A stretch of 17,399 bases of DNA from Thiomargarita sp. (GTDB lineage Bacteria > Pseudomonadota > Gammaproteobacteria > Beggiatoales > Beggiatoaceae), in NCBI GenBank assembly GCA_020721025.1, contig DYNO01000010.1, positions 15,365-32,763 of the forward strand, written 5' to 3'. The number at the start of each line of letters is the position of its first letter. Position 1 is the stretch's first letter. Under the pieces are notes generated by a model. It had not been told where the DNA came from. It saw nothing but the letters and a program-made list of their open reading frames with translations, and did no database searches. Positions 16,068-17,399 of the stretch are shown piece by piece. Made by a program: the position numbers and the translations under genes.

Positions 16068-17357
16068 CTAATGTAGCCTGCTTTCCAACCCCCCGCCCAC
16101 GTCGCAAATGTAGGTAACTGCAGGAATTTGTTCGACTAGGGTATGATATTTTATCTCGGCGGCGCGAAGTTGTTCTTCCATGCGCTTACGTTCGGTAATA
16201 TCGGTGAGAGTGCCCACATAGCCTTGCAGCGTACCGTCGGGATTGAAAAGAGGGGCAATTTGTCCGAGTACCCAAACAATTTCGCCATGAACCCGTTGGA
16301 AGCGATATTCCATGTGAAAACGACTTTGTTGAACGCGCCCATTTTCCCATTCAATTAGAGTGTTAGAGCGATCATCCAGAAATAAAATATCAATCCAGTT
16401 GTTGCCTAAAATTTGCGATTCCGTCAGTCCTAAAATGTGGCAAACTTGTTCATTAACATAGGTATAGATGCCGTGGATGTCCGTTTCAAACAAACCGGCG
16501 GGCGAGGCAGTGGCAAGCGCTTTGTAACGACGTTGGCTTTCACTCAGGGCTTGTTCGGCGCGTTTTTCTTTGGTGATGTCTTGTAATAATCCGATAGCAT
16601 ACAATGCGTTATTTTGATCGTCGCGCACTAAGGTAATATTGGTTGCTGTCCAAATCACTTTGCCATGTTTATGAACAAAGGGCTTTTCTGCTTGAATCAG
16701 TTCAATTTTGCCTTCCAACAGGCGATCAAAATGTTCCCCCACACTGGCAGAGCGTTCATCGGTGTGAATGACCTCAAACATATTCATAGAAAGCAATTCA
16801 GCTTCGCTGTAACCCAACATGTCACAAAACGCAGGGTTGACCATTTGAAACTGTCCGTCGGTTTTCACCAGCATAATCCCAGCGCAGGTGCTTTCAAAAA
16901 TACTCCTGAACTTGGCTTCGCTTTCTCGCAGGGCGTTTTCAATCAGTTTTAATTCTGTGATTTCTTGCACGGTGCCGACAATACGCAGTATTTTTCCCTT
17001 GTCATCCGTGATCGCCTTACCAAAACCATGAATATAATGTACGCTGCCGTCCCGCCAAACAATTCTGAAAGTAGATTGATACGGTTCAAATTCGTAAATC
17101 GCTCGTTCAATCGAATCCATTAATCTATTATAATCATCTGGATGCAAGCTATGTTCAAAAATTTCGTGCAATGGGATGAGACCGGCGGGCGGATCAATTC
17201 CCAAAATACGATAACCTTCCTCTGAGCATTGCTCTTCACCGGTGATTAAATCCCATTCCCAATTGCCTAAATGAGCGGTACTTTGGGCTTCGGCAAGACG
17301 GGCTTCGCTGCGAGTGAGGGCTTCACGGGCAAGTTTACGTTCGGTAATATAGTGTTC
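16068..17357 (-). pseudogene. Multi-PAS 5' part of the hybrid kinase gene, truncated upstream and frameshifted downstream
   Basis: The frame is open on the minus strand from 17357 to a stop at 16068. It encodes three full PAS/PAC units (about 17280-16960, 16922-16565, 16541-16178) and the start of a fourth from about 16140, whose remainder lies in the kinase frame. The break is at a G6 tract (16089-16094 as C6): dropping one G restores ...ICDVGGGWKAGYISPQIE and joins both parts into one protein of about 1,260 residues. At the 5' side, TAG at 17358-17360 precedes EHYITERKLAREAL, a PAC end where Tyr stands for the usual Asp of DITERK. The gene therefore once extended further. The only in-frame start nearby is TTG at 17204, in the middle of the first PAS domain. 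The piece is best read as non-functional unless the tract varies. Confidence 0.8.
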
Positions 17358-17399
17358 CTAAATGATGTGTAGAATGGGGTGATAATACCAGAGTATTTT

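Noticed and set aside
16665..16952. 95-codon plus-strand frame inside the kinase gene
   Set aside because: It is antisense to two PAS domains with clear family motifs.
1..17399. CRISPR array, tRNA, rRNA or intact transposase
   Set aside because: No regularly spaced repeats, cloverleaf-like segments, rRNA-like stretches or transposase motifs were seen on either strand.

Overview
The window reads as an accessory-rich stretch of a gammaproteobacterial chromosome. It carries core genes gatC-gatA diverging from mreB-mreC, hldD (lipopolysaccharide heptose, so a Gram-negative), dapE and rppH. It also carries the Fe-S and membrane subunits of a sulfite-dehydrogenase-like complex, a PAS-rich hybrid kinase and palindromic dispersed repeats. 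Medium-low GC, soeBC and this repeat style fit a sulfur oxidiser of the Beggiatoa/Thioploca/Thiothrix kind. That placement is inference; there is no rRNA to test it.

Layout. 1-725: 3' part of a TdeIII-like type II restriction endonuclease gene, broken by one in-frame TAG, with its reading frame continuing to a TAA at 723-725. 779-2529: soeB and soeC, with no soeA beside them. 2594-2637: palindromic repeat between convergent soeC and gatA. 2647-4421 (minus): gatC-gatA, without gatB. 4806-6957: mreB-mreC, without mreD. 7367-8317: hldD. 8501-8833: small unknown gene. 8930-10069: MFS transporter. 10069-10488: nested inverted-repeat block. 10539-11666: dapE. 11792-12373: rppH behind a very good sigma70-type promoter. 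12407-12520: long palindromic repeat between convergent genes. 12575-13420 (minus): secreted DUF922-like protein with a C-terminal beta-rich domain. 13559-17357 (minus): multi-PAS hybrid histidine kinase, frameshifted at a six-base G tract and cut off at its 5' end.

How they work together. SoeB and SoeC would pass electrons from sulfite oxidation, by an SoeA encoded elsewhere, to the quinone pool. GatCA with GatB makes Gln-tRNA(Gln) and/or Asn-tRNA(Asn). MreBC organises lateral wall growth, DapE feeds meso-diaminopimelate into that wall, and HldD supplies the heptose of the LPS core. These housekeeping genes sit in small broken-up groups, separated by palindromic repeats and decayed genes, which points to a rearranged genome.

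I found no convincing new multi-gene system, CRISPR array, tRNA, rRNA or intact transposase. The best leads are the two kinds of palindromic repeat, the single-base inactivation of the restriction gene, and the G-tract frameshift in the kinase gene.
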